Source of the DNA: Pseudoroseomonas ludipueritiae
Lineage (GTDB): Bacteria; Pseudomonadota; Alphaproteobacteria; Acetobacterales; Acetobacteraceae
Assembly: GCF_014490445.1 (NCBI RefSeq)
Contig: NZ_JACTUZ010000008.1
Location: forward strand, 26,224 to 90,223
Direction: 5' to 3'
DNA: 64,000 bases
The position numbers and the translations under genes are program-made. Below the pieces are notes generated by a model. That model made no database searches, was not told where the DNA came from, and saw nothing but the letters and a program-made list of their open reading frames with translations. Of the stretch, positions 38,380-47,908 are shown piece by piece. How positions within the stretch are numbered: position 1 is the first letter of the stretch; every line of letters begins with the position of its first letter.

Positions 38380-39767
38380 CTGGGCCGGTCAATACCTGTG
38401 CGTTCCAGAAGCTCGTCGCAGAACTTGTCTTGCCACCCTCCATGGTGCGTGAGGCCGCTGACCCGGTTTGGGTTGCCCCCGTAGTTTTCGGACGAAACAT
38501 TGGCGCGTGCGATGAAGATCTGGCGGTCATAAGTTTTCTGCGTCTGGTAAAAATCGGGCAGCGACTTATTGGAAACATTCCAGAAGAAGGCTCTTCCGTT
38601 CTTGTTCATTTCCATGATACGGATCGATCCGATTTGCATCATCAGGCCGCAATGGTCTGACTGGACACCACCGCCAGAGGCGAATTGTCCGAAGTCCAAT
38701 CCCTCGCGCACCGCGATCGGTACGGCTTTTTTCCCTACCACCAACCAGGCATCCGTGATGTGCGGAAGGTAACTCAACCAGAACTCACGCCGCTCCTGCC
38801 ACATGTCGCGCCGATCGGTCTGCAGCGCATCAATGATGCGGAAGAAGGCTTCAAGTGTTTTGCGGCTAAGCCAGCGTCGGATAACGCTTAGCGATTCCGC
38901 CGATACTTTGTTGGTCCACCGAAGTGCCTTGAAGCGTGGGTCACCATTAAGCTTGATTAAAAAATCGAGGGCCGGTTCCGGACTTGAATTTTGTGCCTGG
39001 CGTTCTTGCCAAGCCACCACACCGTCCACAATGGCACGGAGAGCGCGGGAACGGAGCTCAGTGTTTCCACTGCCATCAAGCGCAAACTCAACCTCGCCGC
39101 CCAACAGATCTGTTAGTCGGGTAGGGGCGTCTGGAAGATCGGGCCTCATGGCCAGGATTGGGCCACTTGCTTCTATGACGCTCAGCATCAGTGTCGAGGA
39201 CCTGAACATGGCCGGAGAAGTTCCTAACTCCTCCAAATCCTGGAGCAGGCTCGGATCAAGAATGGCGGCTTTCGCAAGGAGCGGTGGGGCGTGCTTGAGA
39301 TCAAACAGGTTGTAGATCGCGCTGAACTTTTGCAAAGGCTCGGGTAAATCTAAAACGCGACGTTCTAGCCACTGCGCCAGTTCGGCGCTCGCGGCGCATT
39401 CCGGGTCGAAGTTCATCACGTAGTGCACCCAAAGGCGCCTTGGCGCCTTCGGCCATACCTGCTCGACTCGGGCAAGAAAACGCCGGATGAAGGAAACGGC
39501 CCGGCGCCAAGCCGAATTGGCCCCCCAGATAATGTAGGGAACAATGCGCAGTTCCCGCCGGCCAAGGCGGTCCACCCCGCTGCCATCATCCCCGAGCATG
39601 GTTTCAACCATGGCTAGGTGGTCAGACGCAGGCTCAGGCTCGCGGGTAGCACCGCCAAACTTCCGGCGGATTTCCTCCACTTGGAGTTCCAAGGCAGATT
39701 TTAACTTTGGGAGAACCGGGTGGGGGATCGCGGGCTGTGGCCGCTGCAGCTCAGCGAACAAGCCCAT
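38376..39767 (-). CDS. zorC: Zorya component ZorC (EH-signature protein)
   Basis: 463 aa. ZorC carries the EH_Signature domain found almost only in Zorya type I. It is thought to bind DNA and to pass the signal from the ZorAB motor to ZorD. The N-terminus lies within the last 17 bp of zorB, and its stop overlaps the zorD start, so the four genes are tightly coupled. Assignment rests mainly on order and size; helical WRRAVSFIRRFL and C-terminal RVSGLTHHGGW segments are consistent. No frame damage. Confidence 0.85.
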   Translation of the reverse strand: MGLFAELQRPQPAIPHPVLPKLKSALELQVEEIRRKFGGATREPEPASDHLAMVETMLGDDGSGVDRLGRRELRIVPYIIWGANSAWRRAVSFIRRFLARVEQVWPKAPRRLWVHYVMNFDPECAASAELAQWLERRVLDLPEPLQKFSAIYNLFDLKHAPPLLAKAAILDPSLLQDLEELGTSPAMFRSSTLMLSVIEASGPILAMRPDLPDAPTRLTDLLGGEVEFALDGSGNTELRSRALRAIVDGVVAWQERQAQNSSPEPALDFLIKLNGDPRFKALRWTNKVSAESLSVIRRWLSRKTLEAFFRIIDALQTDRRDMWQERREFWLSYLPHITDAWLVVGKKAVPIAVREGLDFGQFASGGGVQSDHCGLMMQIGSIRIMEMNKNGRAFFWNVSNKSLPDFYQTQKTYDRQIFIARANVSSENYGGNPNRVSGLTHHGGWQDKFCDELLERTGIDRPR

Positions 39768-40695
39768 CGACAGCCTCCAGCCGGTTGTTCAGCTCCCGTA
39801 GCACGGAACCGACCACCTGCTCGTTGGTCGACATGATGATTCGCACCTCAATGCGGCGATCCCGCTCCGCGATGCTTGGCTGCGAGCGATCCGCATCGTC
39901 GCGGGTCGCGGGGCGCGTATCAGCGTAGCCGCTGACGCCCAGCATGGCCTCTCCCTGCTGGTTTCGCAGGTCACGCAGCCGCTGGAAGCGTTCCCGGACA
40001 ACCGTGTAGGCCTCGATGGCACGCCCGGCAGAGAGATCCCAGTTGTTCCGGAAGCGTGTGGTGGCGGTGCCATAGGGCACGACATCCGTATGGCCTTCAA
40101 CATAGACGGCGCTGAGGTCGCTGAATTCTCCCTTCGCAGGGCAGCCGTCCTGCGGCGCCAGGGGCGAGTAGCAAGGCAGCACTTCGGACATCACTTGGCC
40201 GAGGCGGAGGATGGTGTCGCGGCCCTCTGGCACCGTGGGATCTGCCTGCCCGCTGCCGAAGAGGCGGTTGCTGGGCAAGCTCAGCGTCCCCGCATCGGGA
40301 TTGATCTTCACGTCAATACCAAGAGCCGATAGCCGGGCCCGCATGTCACTGAGGATGACAGTGCGGGTTTGATCCGCCTGCGACAGGCGCTCCATCAACG
40401 GCATGACCCGGCTATCGCGTACGAAGCGAACGAACTCAGCGAGCTTGGCGTTCTTCTCTTCCAGTTCAGCAGTGCGGGCTTGGCTGGCCGCAAGCTGCCG
40501 TTGGAGTTCTTTGATCTCGGCAACTTTGGCGTCGTAACTGCTGCGCGGGACCGTCTCCTCATTGGCAAGATTGAGGGAGAGGGCCAGGGTCAGGATGATG
40601 AAGATAAAGACAACGGCCACCATAAGATCAGCGACTGGAGCGAAGATGTCCTTTGCTCCGGCCTCGGCTTGAGCCTGAACGCGCCGCGCAAACAC
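39751..40695 (-). CDS. zorB: Zorya component ZorB (MotB/OmpA-like stator)
   Basis: 314 aa from GTG 40695, one base after the zorA stop. A single TM helix (VVFIFIILTLALSL) near residues 28-42 is preceded by PVADLMVA, whose Asp is the predicted ion-binding residue of MotB-like stators. A coiled coil (residues 50-110) leads to an OmpA-like peptidoglycan-binding domain with VYVEGHTDVVPYG and NWDLSAGRA near residues 195-235. Two ZorB with five ZorA form an ion-driven motor in the inner membrane anchored to peptidoglycan. Confidence 0.92.
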   Translation of the reverse strand: MFARRVQAQAEAGAKDIFAPVADLMVAVVFIFIILTLALSLNLANEETVPRSSYDAKVAEIKELQRQLAASQARTAELEEKNAKLAEFVRFVRDSRVMPLMERLSQADQTRTVILSDMRARLSALGIDVKINPDAGTLSLPSNRLFGSGQADPTVPEGRDTILRLGQVMSEVLPCYSPLAPQDGCPAKGEFSDLSAVYVEGHTDVVPYGTATTRFRNNWDLSAGRAIEAYTVVRERFQRLRDLRNQQGEAMLGVSGYADTRPATRDDADRSQPSIAERDRRIEVRIIMSTNEQVVGSVLRELNNRLEAVDGLVR

Positions 40696-40696
40696 G

Positions 40697-43216
40697 TTAG
40701 GCAGCCTCTTCGATTTTGGTGCCGATGTCCTCGACCGCGTCGCGAAGTTCTTCGATGACGCTCTTCAGCATACCAACGGCACTGGCCAAGTGGGCATCTT
40801 GCTTTTCTATGACGTCGGTCATCGACTGGCCTACCTGCCCGACGCCGTCGCGCATCGCCGTGTATGCCTGTTCCAGGCTGCGGTCTAGACCCACAAAGCG
40901 GCCTTCGTAGTTACTGAACACCTCCTTGACCTTTGCTGCTGTAGCCTCCAGGGTCGCGTGGGCCTGGCGCATCTGCTGAGTACCGTCCTGGGCCAAGCGC
41001 ATAGCCTCCTGGATCCCTGTGGCTGATTTCTCCAGTGCGATCAGAGCTGGCTGAATCGGCCCAGCAGCCTGGGTTAACTGCTCTGCTGCGCCCCCGACTT
41101 CTCGTCCCGCCAGTGCGAAGGCGCTGCCAGCTTCGCCGACCTGTCCCGCGCTACGCCGGACCGCTACTTCCAGCGCTTGGAAGTTCTGTTCTACAGTCTG
41201 GAGGCGCGTTGCGAGGCCCTCTGTGGCGCTTCGATAGCCAGAGACGGATCCTTCAACAGACGCGAGGATCCGCTTAGTCGATGCCTCAAATGCTGCGGTA
41301 ATCTGCTTAGAAGCCTCGGCGGATGCCCCTGCTAGGTTCTGACCCACCGCAGCAACCGCAGCTGCCAGATCATCTGCTGCGCTTCGTCCGCCCTTCGTCA
41401 GCGCCTTCCCGCTTTCTGCGGCTGATTTCTGCATACCCGCCATTGTGGCTTGTAGCTCGACGAGCAGTGGCTCAAGTGCTGCCGTCGCTTGGCTCCGAGC
41501 AGCGACTGCTCCGGATTTTGCGGCCGTTTGCATGGACTTGATGGTCTGCTCCACGCCCTCGGCCATCGCATCTGCCATGGACTTGCCCATGGTGTCGAAC
41601 CGCCTCGCGCCACTTGCAAGGGCCTGGTCCATCTTGGTCATGCGGGCATCCATCTCGCCCATCCGCTGCTCAACCACCCCAAGGATACGCTCGGACACCT
41701 CCTGAAATGATGTTGCCAGCTGAGTCGAGGCTCGTGCTGAGGCATCAGACAGGTTGCCTCCCGCCTGGGAGAGCGCATTCTGGAGTTGACTAGCGGCTGC
41801 AGTGCCACCCGCAGTCAAAGCGACGCGGCTTTCCTCGGCGGAGGCCTTCATCTCTGCCATCAGGTCGTGAAGCTCGTGTAGGACGGGGCCAATTCCAGCC
41901 TGCGCTTGAACCCGTGCCGCTTCCGCGCCGGTAGCCGCCGCCGCTTGGATACTCTCGATCGCTTGGCGCATGCCATCGGCAAGAGTCTGAGAGACACTGC
42001 TGCCCATGGTGTTGAAGCGCTCTGCGCCCGAAGACAGCATCTCGTCGATGCGCTGCATGCGATCGTCGATTTCGCTGACCCGCCCGCCCATTGCGTCTAC
42101 CATTCGTTGTGCGGAGGCGCTCATCTGGTCGGCGGCCTCGCGCAGGAATTGGCCGAGTTCGGCCCCTCCGGCTCCAATTCCCGTCTTGGCCGCTTTCAAT
42201 TCATCCGCAGTCTCGCGCATCGCCTCGGTCAGCAGTGCCATCTCGCGTCCGCTGGACTCTTTGACACCACTCATCAGGCCCGAGATCAGCCCTTCCAGAG
42301 CGACTTGGTTCCCGGCGCCGATCGTCGCGCCCATATTGGTGATAGCGTCCACCACAGGTCTTACGGAGTTCTCCAGCGCCGGTTGCAGTGTCGCGCCGAT
42401 GGCTTGGGGTATGGCATCAATCCTGGCCCCAATACGGGCATCCAGTGCTACTGCAACATCATCCGAGAAGGTCTGAAGACGCAGGGTCTGGTCTCGCGCC
42501 TGCTCCAGTTGGTCGATGAGCAGGGATTCCGGGGTCACTGGCGTGCTGAGACGCTGCACGGCGGTGGCAAACCGGCTGGCTAGCTTCTCCTGCTTTGATA
42601 CATGGAACCGAGTGGCTAGCGTCCATCCGATGTAGGCAACAATGCCAGCCATCGAGGTAATGAACTTGGCGGAACTGATACTGAGGATCTCGCCAATGGC
42701 CTCACGCAGCTGGCTAGTGTCAGCCCCGCCATGACCGACCTTAGTGAGAGCGGCGGTTAAGCCCACAAAGGTGAAGAGGAGGCCAACCGTGAGGGCGACG
42801 CCTGCAAAGGTTGCCGCCCACTTTTCGTAGCCGTGTCCAGGTAAGCGTTCGAGTGTAAAAGAGTCGCGTGGATCAACTGGATTCAGGTACTCGCTGTCCC
42901 GCCTGGGGTCCCTACGAAGAGCGTTTCGGTAGGGCTTCCAGATGTGCTGGAATAAGGCATGGCTGGCGAGATCATGATCTACCTTTGCGAGGCGGTCCTC
43001 CGGCGAGAAGCCCTGATTATCAGCGGCTGCCTCTACTGATCTGCAGGCGCTAGTCAGAGCCTTGGTGAAGCGTCGATGAGGCCGCCAAACTACCACTGCC
43101 CAGATAACTATGCTCGCGAGCAGAATAAGGTAGGCAACGCCGAAGGCGACTTCTCGACCAGAGAACCCGGCGATCAGACCCAGGATTAGGTCAACGCTCG
43201 ACTCAAACAACCACAT
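40697..43216 (-). CDS. zorA: Zorya component ZorA (MotA-like motor with long tail)
   Basis: 839 aa. N-terminal MotA/TolQ/ExbB-like membrane part: TM at about residues 10-45, then LTVGLLFTFVGLTAAL (about 145) and FITSMAGIVAYIGWTLA (about 190). From residue 220 on it is a long Ala-rich helical tail, known in Zorya to project into the cytoplasm and to be needed for signalling. The tail contains a tandem duplication of about 140 residues (about 382-521 and 522-660), sharing MDARM/DDRM, SGA.RF.TMG and ERILG/KRILA landmarks. First gene of zorABCD; AGGAT precedes the ATG. Confidence 0.92.
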   Translation of the reverse strand: MWLFESSVDLILGLIAGFSGREVAFGVAYLILLASIVIWAVVVWRPHRRFTKALTSACRSVEAAADNQGFSPEDRLAKVDHDLASHALFQHIWKPYRNALRRDPRRDSEYLNPVDPRDSFTLERLPGHGYEKWAATFAGVALTVGLLFTFVGLTAALTKVGHGGADTSQLREAIGEILSISSAKFITSMAGIVAYIGWTLATRFHVSKQEKLASRFATAVQRLSTPVTPESLLIDQLEQARDQTLRLQTFSDDVAVALDARIGARIDAIPQAIGATLQPALENSVRPVVDAITNMGATIGAGNQVALEGLISGLMSGVKESSGREMALLTEAMRETADELKAAKTGIGAGGAELGQFLREAADQMSASAQRMVDAMGGRVSEIDDRMQRIDEMLSSGAERFNTMGSSVSQTLADGMRQAIESIQAAAATGAEAARVQAQAGIGPVLHELHDLMAEMKASAEESRVALTAGGTAAASQLQNALSQAGGNLSDASARASTQLATSFQEVSERILGVVEQRMGEMDARMTKMDQALASGARRFDTMGKSMADAMAEGVEQTIKSMQTAAKSGAVAARSQATAALEPLLVELQATMAGMQKSAAESGKALTKGGRSAADDLAAAVAAVGQNLAGASAEASKQITAAFEASTKRILASVEGSVSGYRSATEGLATRLQTVEQNFQALEVAVRRSAGQVGEAGSAFALAGREVGGAAEQLTQAAGPIQPALIALEKSATGIQEAMRLAQDGTQQMRQAHATLEATAAKVKEVFSNYEGRFVGLDRSLEQAYTAMRDGVGQVGQSMTDVIEKQDAHLASAVGMLKSVIEELRDAVEDIGTKIEEAA

Positions 43217-43382
43217 CCAGATGATCCTATCGCTTAATCCGCCGGCGGCTTGGAACTGAAGGCATCGGTGAAGTCCGCTTCAAAGCGCAAACCAACCATT
43301 AAGTCGATTAAAATGGAATAAAATCAGCTTTTAGTTCAGAGCTGTTGCAAACCCGCACTGAGGTAGTGGCGATGGTGGCAAG

Positions 43383-43790
43383 GTGATCCTGGGTCTGTGG
43401 CTGAAGCAGAATGAGAGCGCGAAGTTCTGGCTCCGGGTGATGAACGAGCTGCGTGGCCGGGGTGTTGAGGACCTGCTGCTGGCCGTGGTGGACGGGCTGA
43501 AGGGCTTTCCTGAGGCGATTGTGGCGGTGTTCCCAGAAGCGGTGGTGCAGACCTGCATTATCCACCTCCTGCGGCAGAGCCTGGACTTCGTCGCCTACAA
43601 GGACTGCAAGGCGGTGGCCGCGGCGCTGAAGGCGATCGACCAAGCGGCGTCTTCCGCTCCGTCACAAAGCTGCATCGGGCCATCCAGGCCTACCTCGATG
43701 CTCACAACGTCGGCCCAAAGCCCTTCCGCTGGACCGCTCCCACCGACACCATCATCGGCCAGCATCAGCGCGCGAAACATCAACTGAAAT
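43383..43790 (+). pseudogene. Chimeric transposase remnant (IS256 then IS630)
   Basis: One frame reads IS256-type FWLRVMNELRGRGVEDLLLA, VVDGLKGFPEAI and VQTCIIHLLRQSLDFV, up to about 43640. After that another frame reads VTKLHRAIQAYLDAHN and GPKPFRWTAPTDTI, the C-terminus of an IS630-family transposase. Both parts are fragments, joined near 43645. It abuts the 3' end of the M48 gene and may have altered its last codons. Confidence 0.75.
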
Positions 43791-46459
43791 CACTCTCCGA
43801 AGCTTCCCCGGCTGTCCTGCTTGCACAGGATTCGTGGATCATCGTCGCCTGACCCGGCGTAGCTGATTTGATCGAAGGCCGCGCTGAGCCGTTGGCCCGC
43901 GAAAACATAGTGGCAAACCTGGGTCCGGATGGCCGCGCGGCGGCCCGCGTCAGTTTCCGCCTTCCACTTGACCCGGAACGCGAGCGCCATATCGAACCAC
44001 GAGAACTCGTCGTACGGGCGTTCCCGGAGGACTGCCCCGAAGTGTTGAATCGCTTCGTCTGCCTTGCCCCGCCGGAGGTACTCGCGAGCGAGCCCGGCCC
44101 TGGCAGCGGAGAAGCCGACCCTAGCAAGGAACGCGCGGTTGTAGCCGTTGAAGGCAGCTACTCTGTCCTCCTGATGCTCGCCGATCACACCGAGCTCGTA
44201 GTTGATGTTGTAGGCGCTCGTATCACCCTCCGGCCATCCCGACAGCAGACGCTCGCCGAGCAGCCGGAGCTCCCTTTCGGGCACGCCCGCTTGCTTCTCC
44301 GACACGAACTGGAGATAAGGGAAAGTGCGCGACAGGATCGAGCTTGCCGCAGCTTGGATCGCCTGACCGGTCGCGTCCGATGGGAGGTCCACCTCCAACA
44401 CGTTCGGGATGCCAAATTGCGGCGCCGTCTGCCCGGCCGCAGGCAAGCCGACGCGGACCGTGAAGCGTCGCGGCGCGCTGCGGCGGTCCAGCAGACGTCC
44501 TAGTAATCCCAGCCATTCCACCCTACGGGAGCCATCTCCCGTCGCGGCCAGGACGACCGGCTGCGTCCAGACCGTGTTCGCCCGGCTAAGGCGGTCCTCG
44601 AGGGCCTGCTTCAGCTCCCCGATACGTTTCGCTGCCCCATCGTTGCGCTCGGTCGCACCAGCTGCTTCCAGCACGATCACGCGGCGGTCCATCTCGACGT
44701 ACGACCAGTAGCAGGCGGCAGAGAGCAGCATCACCGCGCCGCCTGACCCCATTAGCCGGCGGAAGTCGGCCTTGTGGCGAACGCCTACGAGGGCCAGGGG
44801 CGGCGGTACGCTGGAGATACGGCTAGGCGCATCTGGAACGTCGATGATAGCCGAACGTCCGGGGTGGCGGACGAACGCGGCGACGCCCACCACCGCAACC
44901 ACAACGAGTAGGGCCGCGACCGCCGCCAGCACCACCACCAGCCGCCCCGTCTCGTCGTCGTGCATCGCGTCACCGTATTGCACGAACGCAACCACCGACA
45001 GCAGGTTCTGGGCGAAGTACACGAGCAGAACTGCCTCAGCCGTCTGCAGCCAACCCTTACGCAGGCCGCAGCGGGACACTCGCCATCGCCACAGTAACCC
45101 GACAAGACATAGGACGACGACGCTTGCGGCCGACACGAGCAGCGTTGCGGCATACCTTGAGCTGATCGCGTCAAGTAGGGTGAAGTCACCCGTAAGCATC
45201 AGGAACCCTGGTTCGCTCAGGTTGCCGATCCAACCTGCACTAGCCAGGACCATTCCCAGTTCGAAGCAGACGACCGCCTGGACGACACGCAGGCAGCCAG
45301 CCCAGGGTCGTTTCCAGAATACCAGGAAGTCGCGCAGAACCAGGAGCCCCGCATAGATCGGCCAGACGATGCTGGTGATGCCCAGCAGGAGGAAGATGAA
45401 TGGGTCCGCAAGGAAAAGCTGACTGAGGAACTCGAAAGTCAGCCCTGCCTCTACCCCATCTACTTGCAGGATTTTCAAGTCCTCTCTTGCGAGGCTGACG
45501 AGCAGAAACATGCCTCCTGCGATGACGTAGTCCCCGAGGGGTGATTGGCACATCCGCTCGGGAGCCTTGAGCAGCGCGGCCCTTCGCCCCGGCTGCGGCG
45601 CGATCTTGAACGGTGCTTGCAGCCAATCGAGCATGGAGACCGGACGGGCGGTCCCACGTGCGACCGCAGCCAGCGCCTCGCCGTAGCCGGCGGCCAAGGC
45701 ACGCCAATCTGCGGCAACCTCGCGGCTGCGGCTGAGGTGCGCGTAGGACAGCCGGAACAGGATGAGCGGGATCGCGACCGGAAGCAGGTAGTCGGTCGCG
45801 GCCTGTAGCAACCGGAAATGCACCCAGCCCGCCGCGCCAAACGCCATCACAGAGACAGCAGGCCACTCTCCCTGCAGATCGACAAGGAAGCGGATGGCCT
45901 GAATGCCGAAGGTGAGGCCTAGAATGGCGGTCAGCCAGTAGGCCATGGCATCGCTCAGGGCCTTCCAGCGGGCGTCCCCGTTCGCAACGTGGGAGAGCTC
46001 GTGCACGATCGTGCCGTCAAAGACCGGAGTGTCTACGAACCGGGCAAACACATTCTCAATCACAATGGTCGGCCGGCCGAACAGGCCGCAGACCCAGGCG
46101 CTCCGGTTCTCGAAAGTCTTGACGAAGCGCACGTGCGGCGGCTTGATCAGGAGCCGTGCCGCGATCTCGGACACGCGCTGCTCCACCAGGCGCTGGCGGT
46201 CGGACGACGCAGGCATCGCGCCGCGGTCAACTCCTTCCCGGTGCCAAGCCCGCAGCCATGTCATGGCCCACACCAGGAGCACCAGCAACAGGCTGGTCGC
46301 CTGGCTGCTTGGCAGCCCGGCTGAGAACACGCGGTCGGCCAGCAGGAAGCCGACCTGAGCAATGACCAGCGTAATGGTCAACAAGAACGCAACGTACAGG
46401 AACGCCCCCGTGCCCGGTACCCGGTCCAGGTCGAGCATTCGGGCGCTACCGCTAGGCAT
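43790..46459 (-). CDS. Membrane M48-family (HtpX/Ste24-like) metallopeptidase with TPR-like tail
   Basis: 889 aa from ATG 46459; the frame opens upstream at 46504, but that overlaps the preceding gene by 53 bp. TM helices near residues 15-35 and 40-60 precede the zinc motif HELSH (residues about 153-157) in FDGTIVHELSHVANGD, the M48 signature. A further cluster of helices spans residues about 170-560. The soluble C-terminal third ends in TPR-like helices (AREYLRRGKADEAIQHFGAV). It is much longer than HtpX (about 290 aa), so the role is not simple membrane-protein quality control. It is coupled (8-bp overlap) to a 145-aa protein upstream and lies between two defence loci. Confidence 0.75.
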   Translation of the reverse strand: MPSGSARMLDLDRVPGTGAFLYVAFLLTITLVIAQVGFLLADRVFSAGLPSSQATSLLLVLLVWAMTWLRAWHREGVDRGAMPASSDRQRLVEQRVSEIAARLLIKPPHVRFVKTFENRSAWVCGLFGRPTIVIENVFARFVDTPVFDGTIVHELSHVANGDARWKALSDAMAYWLTAILGLTFGIQAIRFLVDLQGEWPAVSVMAFGAAGWVHFRLLQAATDYLLPVAIPLILFRLSYAHLSRSREVAADWRALAAGYGEALAAVARGTARPVSMLDWLQAPFKIAPQPGRRAALLKAPERMCQSPLGDYVIAGGMFLLVSLAREDLKILQVDGVEAGLTFEFLSQLFLADPFIFLLLGITSIVWPIYAGLLVLRDFLVFWKRPWAGCLRVVQAVVCFELGMVLASAGWIGNLSEPGFLMLTGDFTLLDAISSRYAATLLVSAASVVVLCLVGLLWRWRVSRCGLRKGWLQTAEAVLLVYFAQNLLSVVAFVQYGDAMHDDETGRLVVVLAAVAALLVVVAVVGVAAFVRHPGRSAIIDVPDAPSRISSVPPPLALVGVRHKADFRRLMGSGGAVMLLSAACYWSYVEMDRRVIVLEAAGATERNDGAAKRIGELKQALEDRLSRANTVWTQPVVLAATGDGSRRVEWLGLLGRLLDRRSAPRRFTVRVGLPAAGQTAPQFGIPNVLEVDLPSDATGQAIQAAASSILSRTFPYLQFVSEKQAGVPERELRLLGERLLSGWPEGDTSAYNINYELGVIGEHQEDRVAAFNGYNRAFLARVGFSAARAGLAREYLRRGKADEAIQHFGAVLRERPYDEFSWFDMALAFRVKWKAETDAGRRAAIRTQVCHYVFAGQRLSAAFDQISYAGSGDDDPRILCKQDSRGSFGE

Positions 46460-46889
46460 CAGCCTGCGCCGGTATGCGTGTGAGCAGTAGGTCGCGAAGC
46501 ACATCGCACGCTTTCGCGTCTAGGCCATTGTCGCTGGCGACCCGGACGGCGTCTGCAACGACGCTCTCGCGCTGGGAGGCGGTCAGGTCGCGCTTGCCGG
46601 CGCCCGGCTCTTCCTTGAGCCATGACTGCAGCCGCTTGTCGGCTGCATCGACGCCCGCCGCCAGGCATCGGTCTACGAGCATCACGAGGGCTTTCTGCAC
46701 CGATGGCAGCAGGAGGCCGATCAGGGATGTCCCAATCAGCCCCAGGTCCAAGCTGATGCCGACCCCCTTCGCCGTTCCTCGCGCTCCCTCCCTTTGGAAG
46801 GTCGCCACCGCCTCGAAGTCCTCCATGTCGTCCGGCGCAACTCTGGCCAATACGTCCCGCGACAATGCGTAGGAGGCGTCCTCGAGCAT
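46452..46889 (-). CDS. Unknown 145-aa partner of the M48 peptidase
   Basis: 145 aa, no family recognised. A central weakly hydrophobic helix (LIGTSLIGLLLPSVQKALVML, residues about 50-72) could associate with the membrane. The remainder is charged helix. No signal peptide. The TAG stop lies 8 bp inside the M48 gene start, so the two are co-translated. A regulator, substrate or membrane adaptor of the peptidase is the natural guess. Confidence 0.6.
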   Translation of the reverse strand: MLEDASYALSRDVLARVAPDDMEDFEAVATFQREGARGTAKGVGISLDLGLIGTSLIGLLLPSVQKALVMLVDRCLAAGVDAADKRLQSWLKEEPGAGKRDLTASQRESVVADAVRVASDNGLDAKACDVLRDLLLTRIPAQADA

Positions 46890-46959
46890 CGTGAACTCCG
46901 ATTTTGGTTCGATACTGAAACATGGGGATCTGGTGTTTTCAAGGTTTTCATCAGGCTAG

Positions 46960-47397
46960 GCCCTGAGCGCCACGGTCTTACGGATCCGACGCAGGTCTCG
47001 ATCCGGTGCGGCTTTAGGCCATGCTCGCGTCAGATGCGGTGGACCATGGACGGCGTCAGGCCGCTTGTCTTGGCCATCGAGCGTAGCGTTTAGTGTGTCG
47101 CTGCCGGAGATTCCTCGCGCAGGGTGCGCTCGACGGCGGCGGCGACCTACTCGGGCAACGCAGCGGCGAAGGCATGGCCTTGCGGGGCATCGCGGAACAG
47201 CCCGTCTGCGCCGTCCTGCATGTAGCGTTCCTGCCAGCGCCAGCTCGTCGGTTTGCCTTTCCCTGTGGCCGTGCGGATTGCCATCGTTCCTGCACCGCCC
47301 GCCACACATGGTGCTGCGGGCTCTTACGATCGGGGATCACGCCTTCAAACCGCTCCCGGTCGCCCGGCCGCAGCCGAACCTCAACGCCCTCCCTCAT
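46960..47397 (-). pseudogene. IS630-family transposase remnant with several nonsense codons
   Basis: From ATG 47397 the minus strand reads MREGVEVRLRPGDRERFEGV and SPQHHVWRAVQ. After an indel it continues GKGKPTSWRWQERYMQDGAD, GLFRDAPQ, and RSMAKTSGLTPSMVHRI then REHGLKPHRIETC. Stops in the second frame sit where relatives have Gln or Trp (PE-TAG-V, H-TAA-T, RI-TGA-R). Only the N-terminal HTH half is present. Confidence 0.75.
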
Positions 47398-47908
47398 GCG
47401 CCCAGACTCGCAGGTGCGGGAAAGCATGGGACCATCAACGTCTATCAAACCACTAAAGCGGATTCCGCTCAGGCTGCATCGTATCCGGCCGCGGCGAAGT
47501 AATTGGTGCAGTTGTTGGGCGCAAGGACGTCTATCGCCGCTGCGCCAGCCTCTTGTTGCTCGGCCAGGATGCAGCGCGACACGATAACCTATGAATCCAG
47601 TGTCATTTGGATAGCTGAGCGCCGGATGCCGCAATGCTGTTCATGGTCAGAGCAGGCCCTAAGCGATCAGTCCGCTTTGGAACAATGATAGCAGCTAAGC
47701 GGACCTTTATAGCGCCAACTGGAGTGAGCCTCATCCAGACGTTCATCACACCAGCTTCATTGTCCGACGGCAGACACACTGTATCATCGAAATGCTTCGC
47801 ATTGGTTGTCTACCAATCGCACAGTGTGCGCTCTGCGCTGTTGAAGGAGAGCCCGTGGAGTGCTCCCCATCAAACCGGACAGGCCGCAGGGGATCGACCT
47901 AAGCGGTC
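47398..47908. other. Non-coding stretch with IS-end repeat
   Basis: No convincing gene. It contains the second copy of the 29-bp repeat (47856-47884), just downstream of the second GmrSD-like gene. The rest looks like decayed mobile DNA. Confidence 0.4.
47856..47884 (-). repeat. 29-bp repeat, copy 2 (inverted relative to copy 1)
   Basis: Exact reverse complement of 26732-26760 over 29 bp. With that copy it brackets a 21-kb segment containing the secreted proteases, the IS nest, Zorya and the M48 pair. It lies 24 bp beyond the stop of the second GmrSD-like gene. Confidence 0.6.
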
